Shown here: in pieces, positions 25,052 through 35,112 of the stretch
How positions within the stretch are numbered: position 1 is the first letter of the stretch
Layout: each line of letters begins with the position of its first letter
Source of the DNA: Maricaulis sp034659015
Lineage (GTDB): Bacteria > Pseudomonadota > Alphaproteobacteria > Caulobacterales > Maricaulaceae
Assembly: GCA_034659015.1 (NCBI GenBank)
Contig: JAYEGL010000001.1
Location: 434,001-498,000 of the forward strand
Length of the DNA: 64,000 nt
Direction of reading: 5' to 3'
Notes under the pieces: model-generated
Seen by the model: the letters and a program-made list of their open reading frames with translations, nothing else
Databases searched by the model: none
What the model was told of the DNA's origin: nothing
Translations under genes and position numbers: made by a program

Positions 25052-28033
25052 ATGTCTGACCAAAGCCGATCCCCCGAAAACCAGTCCTTCCTGGACACAT
25101 CCTTCCTGCAGGGCGCCAACGCCGTCTATCTCGAACAAATGGCCGCCGCCTATGCCAAGGACCCCGGCTCGGTGCCGCCGAGCTGGAAAGCCTTCTTCGA
25201 CGCCATGGGCGACGCGCCGGCGGACACCAGCCATGCGGCACGCGGTCCGGCCTGGAAGCGTCCCGGCTGGCCGAAGGCGGCAAACGGCGAGCTGGTCTCG
25301 GCGCTGGGCGATATCGGTCCGGACGAGGCGGCGATGATGGACAAGGTCGCCGACCACATGGCGGCGACCAGTCCGGGCGCCGATCCGGAAGAGGTGCGCC
25401 GCGCGACGCAGAACTCCATCCGCGCCATCATGATGATCCGCGCCTACCGCATGCGCGGCCACCTGGCGGCGGATCTCGACCCGCTGGGGCTGACCGATTT
25501 CGGCTATCAGGCCGAACTCGACCCGGCGACCTACGGCTTTACCGGCGCGGCGCTGGACGAGGAAGTCTTCATCGACGGCTATCTGGGCCTGGAGACGGCG
25601 ACGCCGCGCCAGATGCTCGACATCCTCAAGCGGACCTATTGCGGCCCGATCGGCGTCGAGTTCATGCACATTTCCAACCCGGAAGAGAAAACCTGGCTTC
25701 AGGCGCGTTTCGAGGGCCCCGACAAGGAGGTCAGCTTCACGCCGGAAGGCAAGACGGCGATCCTCTCCAAGCTGATCGAGACCGAGCGTTTCGAGCAATT
25801 CTTGCACAAGCGCTATCCGGGCACGAAACGCTTCGGTGCCGATGGCGGCGAGGCGATGGTTCCTGCGCTGGAGCAGGTCATCAAGCGCGGCGGTGCGATG
25901 GGTGTCGAGGACATCATCATCGGCATGCCGCACCGCGGCCGTCTCAACATCCTCGCCTCGGTGATGGGCAAGCCCTATCACCAGATCTTCCACGAATTCC
26001 AGGGCGGCAACACCCAGGGCGAGGACGAGTTCGGATCGGGCGACGTGAAATACCATCTCGGCGCCTCCTCGGACCGCGAGTTCGACGGCAACAGCGTCCA
26101 CCTCTCGCTCACGGCCAACCCCTCCCACCTGGAGGCGGTGGACCCGGTCGTGCTCGGCAAGGCGCGGGCGAAGCAGGAAGAGAATTGCCGCCGCGAGCCC
26201 GGCACGCCGCGCTCCTCGGTCCTGCCGCTGCTGCTGCACGGCGATGCGGCCTTTGCCGGCCAGGGCATGGTGGCGGAATGCTTCGGCCTCAGCGGCCTGC
26301 GCGGTCACCGTACGGGCGGTGCCATCCATTTCATCGTCAACAACCAGATCGGCTTCACCACGGACCCGAAGGACAGCCGTTCCTCGCCCTATCCGTCGGA
26401 TGTGGCCCTGATGGTCCAGGCGCCGATCTTCCACGTGAACGGCGACGATCCGGAAGCCGTCACCCACGCCACGAAGATCGCCACGGAATACCGCCAGCTC
26501 TTCGGCAAGGACGTGGTGATCGACATGATCTGCTATCGCCGCTACGGCCATAACGAGGGCGATGATCCGACCTTCACCCAGCCGATCATGTACCGCATCA
26601 TCAAGGACATGCCGCCGGTGCGGAAGAAGTATCAGGACCGGCTGATGGAAGAGGGCGTGATCACCGCGGCCGAGGCCGAGGCGATCGAGAACGATTTCGA
26701 CACCTTCCTGGAGAACGAGTTCAACGCGGGCAAGGAATTCGAGCCGAAGAAGGCCGACTGGCTGGACGGCCGCTGGTCGGGCCTGGGCCTGCCCGAGGAC
26801 GACGAGCGCCGCGGCGAGACCTCCGCGACGATCGAGCGGCTGAAATCGGTGGGCGAGGCGATGACCCGCATCCCCAACGACATCAATGTCCACCGCACTC
26901 TGAAGCGCGTGCTGAACGGCCGCCGCGAGGCGATCGAGAAGGGCGAGGGCATCGACTGGGCGACCGCCGAACATCTCGCCTTCGGCACGCTGCTGACGGA
27001 AGGTTTCCCGGTGCGCCTGTCCGGCCAGGATTCCGGCCGCGGCACCTTCTCCCAGCGCCATTCGCACATCATCGACCAGGAAACGGCCGAGCGCTACACA
27101 CCGCTCAATAATCTCGATCCGGACCAGAAAAAGTATGAAGTCATCGACACCATGCTGTCCGAAGAGGCCGTGCTCGGTTTCGAATACGGCTACTCGCTCT
27201 CCGCGCCCAACACGCTGGTGATGTGGGAGGCCCAGTTCGGCGATTTCGTGAACGGGGCCCAGGTGATCATCGACCAGTTCATCTCCTCGGGCGAACGCAA
27301 GTGGTTGCGCATGTCCGGCCTGGTGATGCTGCTGCCGCACGGCTATGAGGGGCAGGGACCCGAGCACTCCTCGGCGCGCCCGGAGCGCTTCCTGCAGCTG
27401 TGCGCGGAAGACAATATGCAGGTCGCCAACTGCTCGACGCCGGCGAACTATTTCCACATTCTGCGCCGGCAGATCCACCGCAATTTCCGCTCGCCGCTGG
27501 TGATCATGACGCCGAAGAGCCTGCTGCGTCACAAGCGCTGCATCTCCACGCTGGCCGCGATGGGCCCCGGCTCGTCCTTCCACCGCGTGCTGTGGGACGA
27601 CGCCGACGAGAAGCGCCCGGAGGGCGAGGTCCGCCAGACCAAACTCAAGCTGAAGGCCGACGACAAGATTCGCCGCGTCGTGCTGTGCACCGGCAAGGTC
27701 TATTACGACCTGCTGGAAACCCGCGAGGAGCGGGAGATCGACGATGTCTACCTGCTGCGCGTCGAACAGCTCTATCCCTTCCCCTACAAGGCCCTGATGG
27801 CCGAGCTGGCGCGTTTCCCGAACGCGGAAGTCGTCTGGTGCCAGGAAGAGCCGCGCAATATGGGCTACTGGACCTTCGTCGAGCCCAATATCGAATACGT
27901 CCTCGGCAAGATCGAGGGCAAGGCCGAGCGGCCGCGCTATATCGGCCGCGTACCGACCGCCTCCACGGCGACCGGGATCGCCGCCAAGCACAAGCAGCAA
28001 CAGGAAGCCCTGGTCGACGAGGCCCTCGCCTAG
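25052..28033 (+). CDS. sucA: 2-oxoglutarate dehydrogenase E1 component
   Basis: The 993-residue thiamine-diphosphate enzyme decarboxylates 2-oxoglutarate and passes the succinyl group to SucB. The N terminus SFLDTSFLQGANAVYLEQM is characteristic. Later blocks include MPHRGRLNILASVMGKP, LTANPSHLEAVDPVV, FIVNNQIGFTT, CYRRYGHNEGDDPTFTQP, and LLPHGYEGQGPEHSSARPER in the transketolase-like half. The length is normal. The start is the ATG 17 codons into the longest frame, where the conserved sequence begins. sucB follows 35 nt downstream. Confidence 0.97.
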   Translation: MSDQSRSPENQSFLDTSFLQGANAVYLEQMAAAYAKDPGSVPPSWKAFFDAMGDAPADTSHAARGPAWKRPGWPKAANGELVSALGDIGPDEAAMMDKVADHMAATSPGADPEEVRRATQNSIRAIMMIRAYRMRGHLAADLDPLGLTDFGYQAELDPATYGFTGAALDEEVFIDGYLGLETATPRQMLDILKRTYCGPIGVEFMHISNPEEKTWLQARFEGPDKEVSFTPEGKTAILSKLIETERFEQFLHKRYPGTKRFGADGGEAMVPALEQVIKRGGAMGVEDIIIGMPHRGRLNILASVMGKPYHQIFHEFQGGNTQGEDEFGSGDVKYHLGASSDREFDGNSVHLSLTANPSHLEAVDPVVLGKARAKQEENCRREPGTPRSSVLPLLLHGDAAFAGQGMVAECFGLSGLRGHRTGGAIHFIVNNQIGFTTDPKDSRSSPYPSDVALMVQAPIFHVNGDDPEAVTHATKIATEYRQLFGKDVVIDMICYRRYGHNEGDDPTFTQPIMYRIIKDMPPVRKKYQDRLMEEGVITAAEAEAIENDFDTFLENEFNAGKEFEPKKADWLDGRWSGLGLPEDDERRGETSATIERLKSVGEAMTRIPNDINVHRTLKRVLNGRREAIEKGEGIDWATAEHLAFGTLLTEGFPVRLSGQDSGRGTFSQRHSHIIDQETAERYTPLNNLDPDQKKYEVIDTMLSEEAVLGFEYGYSLSAPNTLVMWEAQFGDFVNGAQVIIDQFISSGERKWLRMSGLVMLLPHGYEGQGPEHSSARPERFLQLCAEDNMQVANCSTPANYFHILRRQIHRNFRSPLVIMTPKSLLRHKRCISTLAAMGPGSSFHRVLWDDADEKRPEGEVRQTKLKLKADDKIRRVVLCTGKVYYDLLETREEREIDDVYLLRVEQLYPFPYKALMAELARFPNAEVVWCQEEPRNMGYWTFVEPNIEYVLGKIEGKAERPRYIGRVPTASTATGIAAKHKQQQEALVDEALA

Positions 28034-28068
28034 GGCACGACCATTCTCGCTAGAGAGGAAGAACCGAC

Positions 28069-29652
28069 ATGACCGATATCACCGTTCCGCAGCTCGGCGA
28101 GAGCGTGACCGAAGCCACGGTCGGCAGCTGGCAGGTGAAGACCGGCGACGCCGTGTCCAAGGACGATGTCCTGGTCGAGCTGGAAACCGACAAGGTGGCC
28201 GTCGAGGTCCGGGCCGAGGAAGACGGCGTGATGGGCGACATCTCCGCCCAGGAAGGCGACACAGTCGAGATCGGCGCCAAGCTGGGCGAGCTCGATGCCG
28301 GCGGCAAGGCCGGCGGCAAGGGCAGCGACAAGGGCGACTCCAAGCCCGCCGAGTCCGAAAAGAGCGACGACAAGCCCAAGGACGAACCCAAGAAGGTGGA
28401 AGCCTCCAAGGACGAGGGCAAGGCTTCGGACGGCGATACCGTCGATGCCACCGTGCCGCAGATGGGCGAGAGCGTGACCGAGGGCACGATCGGCTCCTGG
28501 CTGGTCAAGGTCGGCGACACGGTCGAGATCGACCAGGCGCTGGTCGAGATCGAGACCGACAAGGTCGCCGTGGAAGTGCCGTCTCCGGTGGCCGGCAAGG
28601 TGGCCGAGCTTCTGGTCGAAGAGGGCGACACGGTCTCTCCGGGCGATGCCGTGGCGAAGATCACGGAAGGCGCCGGGGGCGGCAAGGCCGCTTCGGACGA
28701 CGAAGGCGAGAAGGCCGAGGCCCCGGCCGCGACGTCCTCCGGCGGCGGCGACAAGAAGGCCATGCCGTCCGCTTCGCGTGTGATGGAAGAGAACAAGCTG
28801 GACGCCGGCTCGGTCGAGGGCACCGGCAAGGACGGCCGCATCACCAAGGGCGATGCGCTCAAGGCCGCCGAGGCCGCCGGCAAGGCTGCGTCCTCGACGC
28901 CGGCCCAGGCGCCGTCCGCTCCGGCCGCGCCGTCTGCGCCGCGCGAGACCGGTCCGCGCGAGGAACGCGTCCGCATGACGCGTCTGCGCCAGACGATCGC
29001 GAAACGCCTCAAGGACGCCCAGAACTCCGCGGCGATCCTGACCACCTATAACGAGGCCGACATGTCGGCCATCATGGCGGCCCGCAAGGCGCACCAGGAA
29101 GCCTTCGTCGCCAAGCACGACGTGAAGCTTGGCTTCATGAGCTTCTTCATCAAGGCCTGCGTGTCGGCGCTCAAGGAAATCCCGGCGGTCAATGCCGAGA
29201 TCGACGGCACCGACATCATCTACAAGAATTATTACGACATGGGCGTGGCGGTCGGCACCGACCGCGGCCTGGTCGTGCCGGTGGTGCGCGATGCCGACCA
29301 GATGTCGCTGGCCGAGATCGAGAAGGAAATCATCCGTCTGGGCAAGCGGGCCCGCGACGGCAAGCTCTCCATCGACGAGATGCAGGGCGCGACCTTCACC
29401 CTGTCCAATGGCGGCGTCTACGGCTCGCTGATGTCCATGCCGATCCTCAATGCGCCGCAATCGGGCATTCTGGGCATGCACAAGATCCAGGAACGCCCGG
29501 TCGCCGAGAACGGCCAGGTCGTGATCAAGCCGATGATGTATCTCGCGCTGAGCTACGATCACCGCATCGTCGACGGCAAGGAAGCCGTGACCTTCCTGGT
29601 CCGCGTCAAGGAAAACCTGGAAGATCCCCAGCGCATGCTGTTCGATCTCTAG
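28069..29652 (+). CDS. sucB: Dihydrolipoyllysine succinyltransferase E2 with two lipoyl domains
   Basis: The 527-residue protein is longer than the usual 400-residue E2o because it carries two lipoyl domains. The first is ITVPQLGESVTEATVGSW with ETDKVAVEV (Lys42). The second is ATVPQMGESVTEGTIGSW with ETDKVAVEV (Lys165). Lys-rich acidic linkers separate them. The E1/E3-binding domain lies at about 231-267 (AMPSASRVMEENKLD). The catalytic acyltransferase domain ends with SYDHRIVDG (His498, Asp502). It transfers succinyl groups to CoA in the 2-oxoglutarate dehydrogenase complex with SucA and Lpd. Confidence 0.96.
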   Translation: MTDITVPQLGESVTEATVGSWQVKTGDAVSKDDVLVELETDKVAVEVRAEEDGVMGDISAQEGDTVEIGAKLGELDAGGKAGGKGSDKGDSKPAESEKSDDKPKDEPKKVEASKDEGKASDGDTVDATVPQMGESVTEGTIGSWLVKVGDTVEIDQALVEIETDKVAVEVPSPVAGKVAELLVEEGDTVSPGDAVAKITEGAGGGKAASDDEGEKAEAPAATSSGGGDKKAMPSASRVMEENKLDAGSVEGTGKDGRITKGDALKAAEAAGKAASSTPAQAPSAPAAPSAPRETGPREERVRMTRLRQTIAKRLKDAQNSAAILTTYNEADMSAIMAARKAHQEAFVAKHDVKLGFMSFFIKACVSALKEIPAVNAEIDGTDIIYKNYYDMGVAVGTDRGLVVPVVRDADQMSLAEIEKEIIRLGKRARDGKLSIDEMQGATFTLSNGGVYGSLMSMPILNAPQSGILGMHKIQERPVAENGQVVIKPMMYLALSYDHRIVDGKEAVTFLVRVKENLEDPQRMLFDL

Positions 29653-29664
29653 CGATTGCCGGCG

Positions 29665-29689
29665 CCTGCCGGTCCCGGCGACCGGCAGG
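29665..29689. repeat. Strong hairpin after sucB without T run
   Basis: CCTGCCGGT (29665-29673) and ACCGGCAGG (29681-29689) form a perfect 9-bp stem with a 7-nt loop, 13 bp after the sucB stop. No T run follows on either strand. It may stabilise the sucAB transcript 3' end or act as a weak terminator. Confidence 0.5.
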
Positions 29690-29752
29690 CCGAAATGAAA
29701 TTATGCGCAACCCGGCGACCGTTTCGCGATAGATAACGGGCCGGGGGTGCCT

Positions 29753-30187
29753 ATGCGTCTTGTTGATCTGGCCGTCCGGGGCTTTGCGGCGCTGGTCGTG
29801 CTTCGCGTGGCCTATGCGGTCCTTCTGTTCTTCGGCACGCTGGCTTTCCGGCTCGGGGGCGAGGCGCCTTTTGCCATCGACGAGCATGTCGGCGACATGC
29901 TGCGGAGCTTTCCGATCTGGTATTTCCTCGTGTGGGGCGCTTTCGTCGCGGGCTACGCCCTGGCGGCCGGACTGCTCATTCTGCGCTCCTTCTGGGCCCT
30001 GCCGCTCTACGCGGCTGCCTTCGCCACGGATTTCCTCCTCTCGCTCTACTGGTTCCAGCAGCCCGGCATGGACCGGCTGTATTCCGGCGGTGCCAATCTG
30101 GTGGAATGGGGGCTGAACGCCTTCGATCTGACGGTCATCGCCGTGCTTGTGCTGGTCGGCTCGGCCTTTACCCGCCCGCCGCGCTGA
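29753..30187 (+). CDS. Four-helix membrane protein of unknown function
   Basis: The start ATG 29753 follows GGGGG. The 144-residue product has hydrophobic segments at about 9-31, 54-77, 80-100 and 121-140. FPIWYFLVWGAFVAGYALAA and FATDFLLSLYWFQQPG are prominent. No conserved catalytic residue or family was recognised. It sits between sucB and lpd on the same strand. Such membrane-protein insertions are sometimes seen between these genes, but no link to the complex is evident. Confidence 0.7.
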   Translation: MRLVDLAVRGFAALVVLRVAYAVLLFFGTLAFRLGGEAPFAIDEHVGDMLRSFPIWYFLVWGAFVAGYALAAGLLILRSFWALPLYAAAFATDFLLSLYWFQQPGMDRLYSGGANLVEWGLNAFDLTVIAVLVLVGSAFTRPPR

Positions 30188-30311
30188 ACGCCGCATGGCG
30201 GGTTTGCGCAAGACGCTGCCAATCGGACCGCATCGGACCTTACTTTCCGATGCAATCATGGGCATATAGGCTGCAGCACCGTCCGATCATTCCAGCACCT
30301 GCGAGGCGACC

Positions 30312-31715
<1,404 letters not shown>

Positions 31716-31909
31716 CGGATGCGTGTCGCAAAGCCGACGTGAAACCGGCCTAGATTCGCCCTGTCCGGCCTGATTCGCCCCGGCGCGCGGGCCGGGCGCC
31801 GGGTGCGTGCGGGTATCGGGGATGCCCGGCGGGATTTTCGGCGGACAAAAGGACCCGTTTCGGGCACACTGAAGGGGATAGCCGGATCGACCGGAGGGCG
31901 AGGCCGGAC

Positions 31910-32473
31910 ATGGATCAAGCACAGATGCCGACACACAAAGAACTCGCATCGCCGCGCCTGCGGCTGGTTGCGCTGGATCCGCATCTGGCGGAGCTTCAGC
32001 TCGCCGATCGTGCGGCTTTTTTCGAGGCACTGGGGGTCGAGGCCGAGCCGTCCTGGCCGCCGGAGCTGACCGACGAGGCCGCGATGCGCGCGCTGCGCGA
32101 CGTGCTCAAGGCGCATCCCGAGGAGACCGGCTGGCATGCCTGGGTCTTCATCTCGCCGGTCATGCAGCGTCTTCTGGGTACGGGCGGTTTCAAGGGCGCG
32201 CCCGATGCCGAAGGCAAGGTGGAGGTGGAGTATTCCATGCTCAACTCCTATCGCGAGCAGGGTCTGGCGACGGAAGCCGTGAACACGCTGCTGCAATGGG
32301 CCTATTCGGACGATCGCGTGAAACAGGTTGTCGCTCACACGCGGGACGATCGCGATGCCTCGCACCGCGTGCTCGAAAAGGCGGGCTTCGTCCAGTCGGG
32401 CCGGGCCCGCGGCGAAGACGACGGGCACGACATCATCGCCTGGAGCCATGAGCGCAGCCGGCTGGCGGCCTAG
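31910..32473 (+). CDS. GNAT-family N-acetyltransferase
   Basis: The 187-residue protein starts at ATG 31910 after GGCGAGG. It opens with LASPRLRLVALDPHLAELQL and carries the GNAT core EVEYSMLNSYREQGLATEAV plus HTRDDRDASHRVLEKAGFVQ, which contains the Asn/Asp-x-x-Ser segment before the final helix. The acceptor is unknown. It converges on the winged-helix gene at 32470, and the two stop codons share a CTAG. Confidence 0.85.
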   Translation: MDQAQMPTHKELASPRLRLVALDPHLAELQLADRAAFFEALGVEAEPSWPPELTDEAAMRALRDVLKAHPEETGWHAWVFISPVMQRLLGTGGFKGAPDAEGKVEVEYSMLNSYREQGLATEAVNTLLQWAYSDDRVKQVVAHTRDDRDASHRVLEKAGFVQSGRARGEDDGHDIIAWSHERSRLAA

Positions 32474-32781
32474 CTGTTCCCGCTCTCGGCGATCAGGCCG
32501 CGCAACTGGTCGAGATAGGCCAGCCAGGCCTGCCGCCCCTCCGGCGTCAGTGCGGCGCGAGTCCGGGGCTTGCGGTCGACGAAGCTTTTGTCCACCGACA
32601 CATAGCCCGCATCCTCCAGCTTGCGCAGATGGACCGAGAGATTGCCGTCGCTCGCTCCGGTCTTCTGCTTGATCTCACCAAATGTGGCACTGCTGACCGC
32701 CGAGAGAAAGGCCATGATGCCCAGGCGCAGGCGGCCGTGAATCGTCTCGTCGATCCGCGACGCGTCGAATTCGGCGCCCAT
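32470..32781 (-). CDS. Winged-helix transcriptional regulator
   Basis: The 103-residue protein is a single winged-helix domain: GRLRLGIMAFLSAV, TFGEIKQKTGASDGNLSVHLRKLEDAGYV and a wing with DRKPRTRAALTPEGR. This matches the small ArsR/MarR-like group (HTH_34-type) usually paired with a membrane protein. Its ATG overlaps the TGA of the upstream membrane-protein gene by 1 nt. I infer that it represses its own operon through the palindrome at 33410-33426. Confidence 0.88.
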   Translation of the reverse strand: MGAEFDASRIDETIHGRLRLGIMAFLSAVSSATFGEIKQKTGASDGNLSVHLRKLEDAGYVSVDKSFVDRKPRTRAALTPEGRQAWLAYLDQLRGLIAESGNS

Positions 32782-33395
32782 CAGCCGGCCTCGGCAGCCG
32801 GTTCGCCGCGCACCAGGACCAGGCCGGGCAGCAGCGCGAGGACGGCAACGGCGGCCGCGCTGTAGAGATAGAGGGCCGGCGTGCCGACGAGAGACATGCC
32901 CGCGCCGCAGGCCAGCCAGGCGATGACGGCCATCGGGCGCATCCAGCGCGGCCCGCCCAGGGTGGAGGACACCCAGAAGGAAACGCCATAGCCGCCGAAG
33001 GCGACGAGCGGGATGGTGTCGAACAGCAGGAGATCGCCGCGCCCCGCGAGCAGGGCGATCACCGCGCCGATGGCGTAGGCGGCGATCAGCCACATCACGC
33101 CGTTCCAGACGGCGCTTTCGCCGCGATTGTTCACGGCCCCGGCGCCGGGCTTGTTGCGCAGCGCGCGGTGCAGCACGAATGTGCCTGTCACGCCGATAAT
33201 ACCGTAGGCCATCCACACGAAGCCCACGAGGTGCGGGGCGATACCCGCCAGTCCGGTGATGATGGACCAGTGCGCCAGAAGTGCCGGCGCGGCGAGGCCG
33301 CCCCACCACAGGAAATAGCGTCCGGCGAGGGAGGGGGCCCGCTCTCCGGCCTCGGCAACGGAGCGCAGATAGGCAAGATCGTCATTCCGGGTCAT
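32781..33395 (-). CDS. Six-helix membrane protein paired with the winged-helix regulator
   Basis: ATG 33395 follows GGAGG at good spacing, giving 204 residues. It begins MTRNDDLAYLRSVAEAGERAP, followed by about six hydrophobic helices. The first contains GRYFLWWGGLAAPALLAHW. No catalytic motif is present. The longer upstream frame crosses the promoter and palindrome and is rejected. It is translationally coupled to the regulator gene. Its role is probably to sense a membrane signal or to be the regulated target. The function is unknown. Confidence 0.8.
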   Translation of the reverse strand: MTRNDDLAYLRSVAEAGERAPSLAGRYFLWWGGLAAPALLAHWSIITGLAGIAPHLVGFVWMAYGIIGVTGTFVLHRALRNKPGAGAVNNRGESAVWNGVMWLIAAYAIGAVIALLAGRGDLLLFDTIPLVAFGGYGVSFWVSSTLGGPRWMRPMAVIAWLACGAGMSLVGTPALYLYSAAAVAVLALLPGLVLVRGEPAAEAG

Positions 33396-33409
33396 GAATT
33401 CCTCCAAGA

Positions 33410-33426
33410 ACTTTAAAATATAAAGT
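33410..33426 (-). promoter_or_regulatory. Palindromic operator upstream of the membrane protein/regulator pair
   Basis: ACTTTA (33410-33415) and TAAAGT (33421-33426) form a perfect 17-bp palindrome with a 5-bp A/T centre. It lies 15 bp upstream of the start codon, next to the ribosome site, in the place of a -10 region. It is very A/T-rich against a GC-rich background. It is the natural binding site for the winged-helix protein encoded by the second gene. Confidence 0.65.
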
Positions 33427-33593
33427 ACACGATTGCGGGCGTGGTTCAAGGAGGGTGAGGGTGCGCGGGTGTGTTCTGTCATTTCAGCGCTTTGTGCGCC
33501 TTCCGCTTCTTCCCGATCGGTACTCCCTGCTTTCCCCGGCACACGGCCGGGGAAAATGATGTGTGCAGGTTCTCTCTATTCCCACTCTCTCCA

Positions 33594-33736
33594 TTTCTCC
33601 CGGACACCCGCATACGCGGGCGCAGGCTTCAGCCTGCGCAAGCAGGCTGAAGATCCGGGATCCACTGAGCCATCGCCGCGCTCGCTCTCTCCAATCGTCG
33701 ATCCCGGATAGCGCTCACGCGCTTCCGGGAAAAATC
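33594..33736 (-). repeat. Dispersed palindromic repeat, copy A
   Basis: Read on the reverse strand this contains TTTTTCCCGGAAGCGCG, then GCGCTATCCGGGATC, a variable middle, GATCCCGGATCTTCAGCC, a GC-rich hairpin and TCCGGGA. The same blocks occur in the same order at 44222-44343. The internal ATCCGGGATC and GATCCCGGAT are inverted relative to each other, so the element can fold as a long hairpin. Confidence 0.75.
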
Positions 33737-33955
33737 GTGTGTGTGGCAAGAAGACAGAGCCAAACCCTCCACGGCGCTGTGCACCTGGAGCGATAGGAGG
33801 CGTGCGGGATGCTGCCGGATGTCGCCCCGGAAGCACAGACAGGCTCCGCACGTCCCCGGGCGCGAGAGGCTGAGCTCGGGCCTCCCCCGGAAACCGTCTG
33901 CGATGGTACGGGCAAATGAAGGGGGCGGACAAGGCACCCAATATCCCTCAACAAA

Positions 33956-34103
33956 CGTCATCCCAGCGAAAGCTGGGACCCAGACTCACAAGCGGGGTCT
34001 TGGCTGTTCCGGCTCAAAGCCGTGCCAGGCAATCAGCAGGATATGGGCGAACGCGCGCCCGCCGCGCTTTGCGATCTGGGTTCCAGCTTTCGCCGGGATG
34101 ACG
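33956..34103. repeat. Inverted repeat with GTCATCCC ends
   Basis: The left arm 33956-33984 (CGTCATCCCAGCGAAAGCTG, then GGACCCAGA) is matched by an imperfect inverted right arm at 34075-34103 (TCTGGGTTCCAGCTTTCGCC, then GGGATGACG). About 90 bp separate the arms. Ends of this type, reading GTCATCCC or GTCATTCC, are common in dispersed palindromic elements of many proteobacteria. No ORF lies inside. Confidence 0.7.
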
Positions 34104-34173
34104 GTGTGTAGGAGCGTTGAGCCTGGCTCGAGGCCGGGCAGCTGGCCAGAATGACCAGACACGGGGGCCTGGC

Positions 34174-35112
34174 TCATCCCCGCCGTGCGCGCGGGTGGGC
34201 CTGGTCGTAGACGGACATCAGGCGCTGCGTCTCCACATCGGCATACACCTGGGTCGTGGACAGGCTGGCATGGCCGAGGAGTTCCTGGATGGCGCGCAGG
34301 TCGCCGCCATGGGCGAGCAGGTGGGTGGCGAAGGCATGGCGCAGGGCGTGGGGCGTGGCGCTGGCGGCCAGGCCGAGCCTTCCACGCAGATCTGTCATGA
34401 GCGCCTGCACGCTGCGCGGACCCAGCGTGCCGCCGCGTACGCCCCGGAAAAGGGCGGCGTCCGGCTCCAGATCGAAGGGGCAGAGGTCGACATAGCGCGC
34501 GCAGGCTTCGTGGACCGCCGGCAGGACGGGGACGATCCGCGTCTTGTTGCCCTTGCCGGTGACGCGCAGGGTTTCGCTGAGCGGATGATCGCGTCCCTTC
34601 AGGTTCAGCGCCTCGGAAATGCGCAGCCCGCAGCCATAGAGCAGGAGCAGGACGGCGCTGTCGCGCGCCTGGATCCAGTCCCGCCCGTCGCGATGGCCCG
34701 TCTCGGCGATCAGCTCACGCGCTGCGGCCTCGCTGACCGGCTTGGGCTTTGAGCGGGAGAATTTCGGGCCTTCGATCAGGGAGAGGGCCGCATTCTCGAT
34801 CTGCCAGCGCCGCTGGATGTAGGCGAAGAAGGTACGCAGGGCCGAAAGTTCCCGGGCCAGCGAGCGGGCCGACAGGCCGCCCCGGCGGCGATCCGCCATC
34901 CAGGCGCGGAAATCGCTGGCGCGCAGGCCGGCGAGGTCGCTGAGTGCAGGCTCGCAGCCCAGATGAAGACCGAGGAAGTCGGCAAACCCGTCCAGATCGC
35001 GGCGATAGGCCTCCAGCGTCCGGGTCGCGAGGCGCCGCTCGCCGGCGAGATGGGCGTGAAAGGCGTCGAGCGCCGCGCCCAGGGGAAGGGTCAGGCCTTG
35101 TGATGCAGCCAT
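34174..35112 (-). CDS. xerC: Tyrosine recombinase XerC
   Basis: The 312-residue recombinase has an N-terminal SAM-like core-binding domain and a catalytic domain. The active residues are visible: Arg164 in GLRISEAL, Lys in TGKGNKTR, His255 and Arg258 in HALRHAFATHLL, His281 in LGHASLSTTQVY and nucleophile Tyr290. XerC with XerD resolves chromosome dimers at dif. The overlap of 22 nt with the DUF484 gene and the nearby priA match the conserved chromosomal context, so it is not a phage or island integrase. Confidence 0.94.
   Translation of the reverse strand: MAASQGLTLPLGAALDAFHAHLAGERRLATRTLEAYRRDLDGFADFLGLHLGCEPALSDLAGLRASDFRAWMADRRRGGLSARSLARELSALRTFFAYIQRRWQIENAALSLIEGPKFSRSKPKPVSEAAARELIAETGHRDGRDWIQARDSAVLLLLYGCGLRISEALNLKGRDHPLSETLRVTGKGNKTRIVPVLPAVHEACARYVDLCPFDLEPDAALFRGVRGGTLGPRSVQALMTDLRGRLGLAASATPHALRHAFATHLLAHGGDLRAIQELLGHASLSTTQVYADVETQRLMSVYDQAHPRARRG

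Larger units (their letters stand above)
33427..34173. other. Gene-free block of dispersed repeats
   Basis: About 750 bp between two leftward operons. No frame here has a ribosome site or a protein-like composition. The block contains one copy of the CCCGGAAGCGCG-type repeat (33594-33736), a GC-rich stretch with short imperfect repeats, and an inverted repeat of the GTCATCCC type (33956-34103). It looks like a collection site for small palindromic elements. Confidence 0.6.

Noticed and set aside
25037..28000. A very long open frame on the strand opposite sucA
   Set aside because: High-GC coding sequence with strong third-position bias leaves the opposite strand open. The translation is His/Arg/Ala-rich without motifs, while the forward frame is clearly SucA.
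33427..33957. Several short open frames in the gene-free block
   Set aside because: They lack ribosome sites, overlap palindromic repeats and read as Pro/Arg-rich low-information peptides.
34174..35112. The tyrosine recombinase as an island or phage integrase
   Set aside because: Length, residues and overlap with DUF484 match chromosomal XerC, and no phage genes or tRNA are adjacent.
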